64,000 bases of DNA from positions 1 through 64,000 of the forward strand of contig JARFNK010000006.1 in NCBI GenBank assembly GCA_029167225.1, given 5' to 3'. The stretch comes from Sphingobium arseniciresistens (lineage in GTDB: Bacteria > Pseudomonadota > Alphaproteobacteria > Sphingomonadales > Sphingomonadaceae). Position 1 is the first letter of the stretch. Each line of letters starts with the position of its first letter. Below the pieces are notes generated by a model. It did no database searches, had not been told where the DNA came from, and saw only the letters and a program-made list of their open reading frames with translations. A program made the position numbers and the translations under genes. Below, piece after piece: positions 63,879 through 64,000 of the stretch.

Positions 63879-64000
63879 ATGTCGACTGAAGCCTGGAACT
63901 CTATTGCCGCTCTGCCCGTACCGGAGCTGAAGACGATCTTTGAAAGCGATCCCGATCGCTTGACGCGATTCAGCCTGTCCGTCGGCCCCGTCCGCTTTGA
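63879..64000 (+). CDS. pgi: Probable glucose-6-phosphate isomerase, first 40 codons only
   Basis: The frame begins MSTEAWNSIAALPVPELKTI and runs past the window end. The short Ala/Leu-rich start followed by DPDRLTRFSLSVGPVRF matches the N-terminus of sphingomonad glucose-6-phosphate isomerases. AAAGGA lies 5 bp before the ATG at 63879; an ATG at 63876 is in frame too. Only the N-terminus is visible, so the call is moderate. Confidence 0.6.
   Translation, partial: MSTEAWNSIAALPVPELKTIFESDPDRLTRFSLSVGPVRF

Overview
The window looks like a chromosomal stretch from an alphaproteobacterium of the family Sphingomonadaceae (Sphingobium, Sphingomonas or Novosphingobium type). The evidence is high G+C with strong third-position bias, two large TonB-dependent receptors, the gene order trpG-trpD-trpC-moaC-moeA-lexA, the C4-pathway hemA, LexA boxes of the alphaproteobacterial GAAC-N7-GAAC form, and a spermidine route through carboxyspermidine. 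The genus is an inference; no rRNA or tRNA gene is present to test it.

Layout. Positions 1-7450 form a decayed accessory island next to trmB. It holds a TonB-dependent receptor whose signal peptide is missing, a secreted tannase/feruloyl-esterase-family enzyme and a secreted type-B carboxylesterase, which together suggest uptake and hydrolysis of an aromatic ester. These are followed by a frameshifted IS5-family transposase remnant and a tyrosine-recombinase gene cut by that IS within its catalytic domain. From 7455 to 12705 (minus strand) lie trmB, two secreted proteins of unknown role, metK with a probable operator, and lnt. At 13063-15429 a yqiJ-yqiK (flotillin) pair of lower G+C sits between lnt and lexA. 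From 15649 to 20897 (minus) come lexA with its own SOS box, then the trpGDC-moaC-moeA operon. An hsp20 gene follows, with a sigma32-type promoter and a possible RNA thermometer.

From 22044 to 31689 are lolC/E-lolD-gpx, a Yip1-family membrane protein, dnaE, a spore-photoproduct-lyase-like radical SAM gene with a LexA box at its start, a YbjN-like secreted protein and moaB. At 31817-32278 a small DUF559 nuclease-like gene, broken by one stop codon, is bracketed by inverted palindromic repeats; this is the most unusual structure in the window. From 32491 to 43810 come a soluble lytic transglycosylase, a divergent uracil-DNA-glycosylase-like protein, the ETF-ubiquinone oxidoreductase, a TPR protein, ispE, an N-formylglutamate amidohydrolase-like gene, a lipoprotein, nnr, an RlmD/RumA-type RNA methyltransferase and a small unknown.

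From 43912 to 47740 is a three-gene polyamine cluster (carboxyspermidine dehydrogenase, carboxyspermidine decarboxylase, ornithine decarboxylase) with a BIME-like repeat inside it. Then follow an EF-hand protein, an ATP-dependent DNA ligase with its partner exonuclease, a DUF2059 protein, hemA and murI, with plsY-dprA-topA divergent. The window ends with a second TonB-dependent receptor, the overlapping lepB-rnc-era operon and the first codons of a probable pgi. Outside the island and the repeat-rich spots this is mostly core chromosome, and most genes lie in short, translationally coupled operons.
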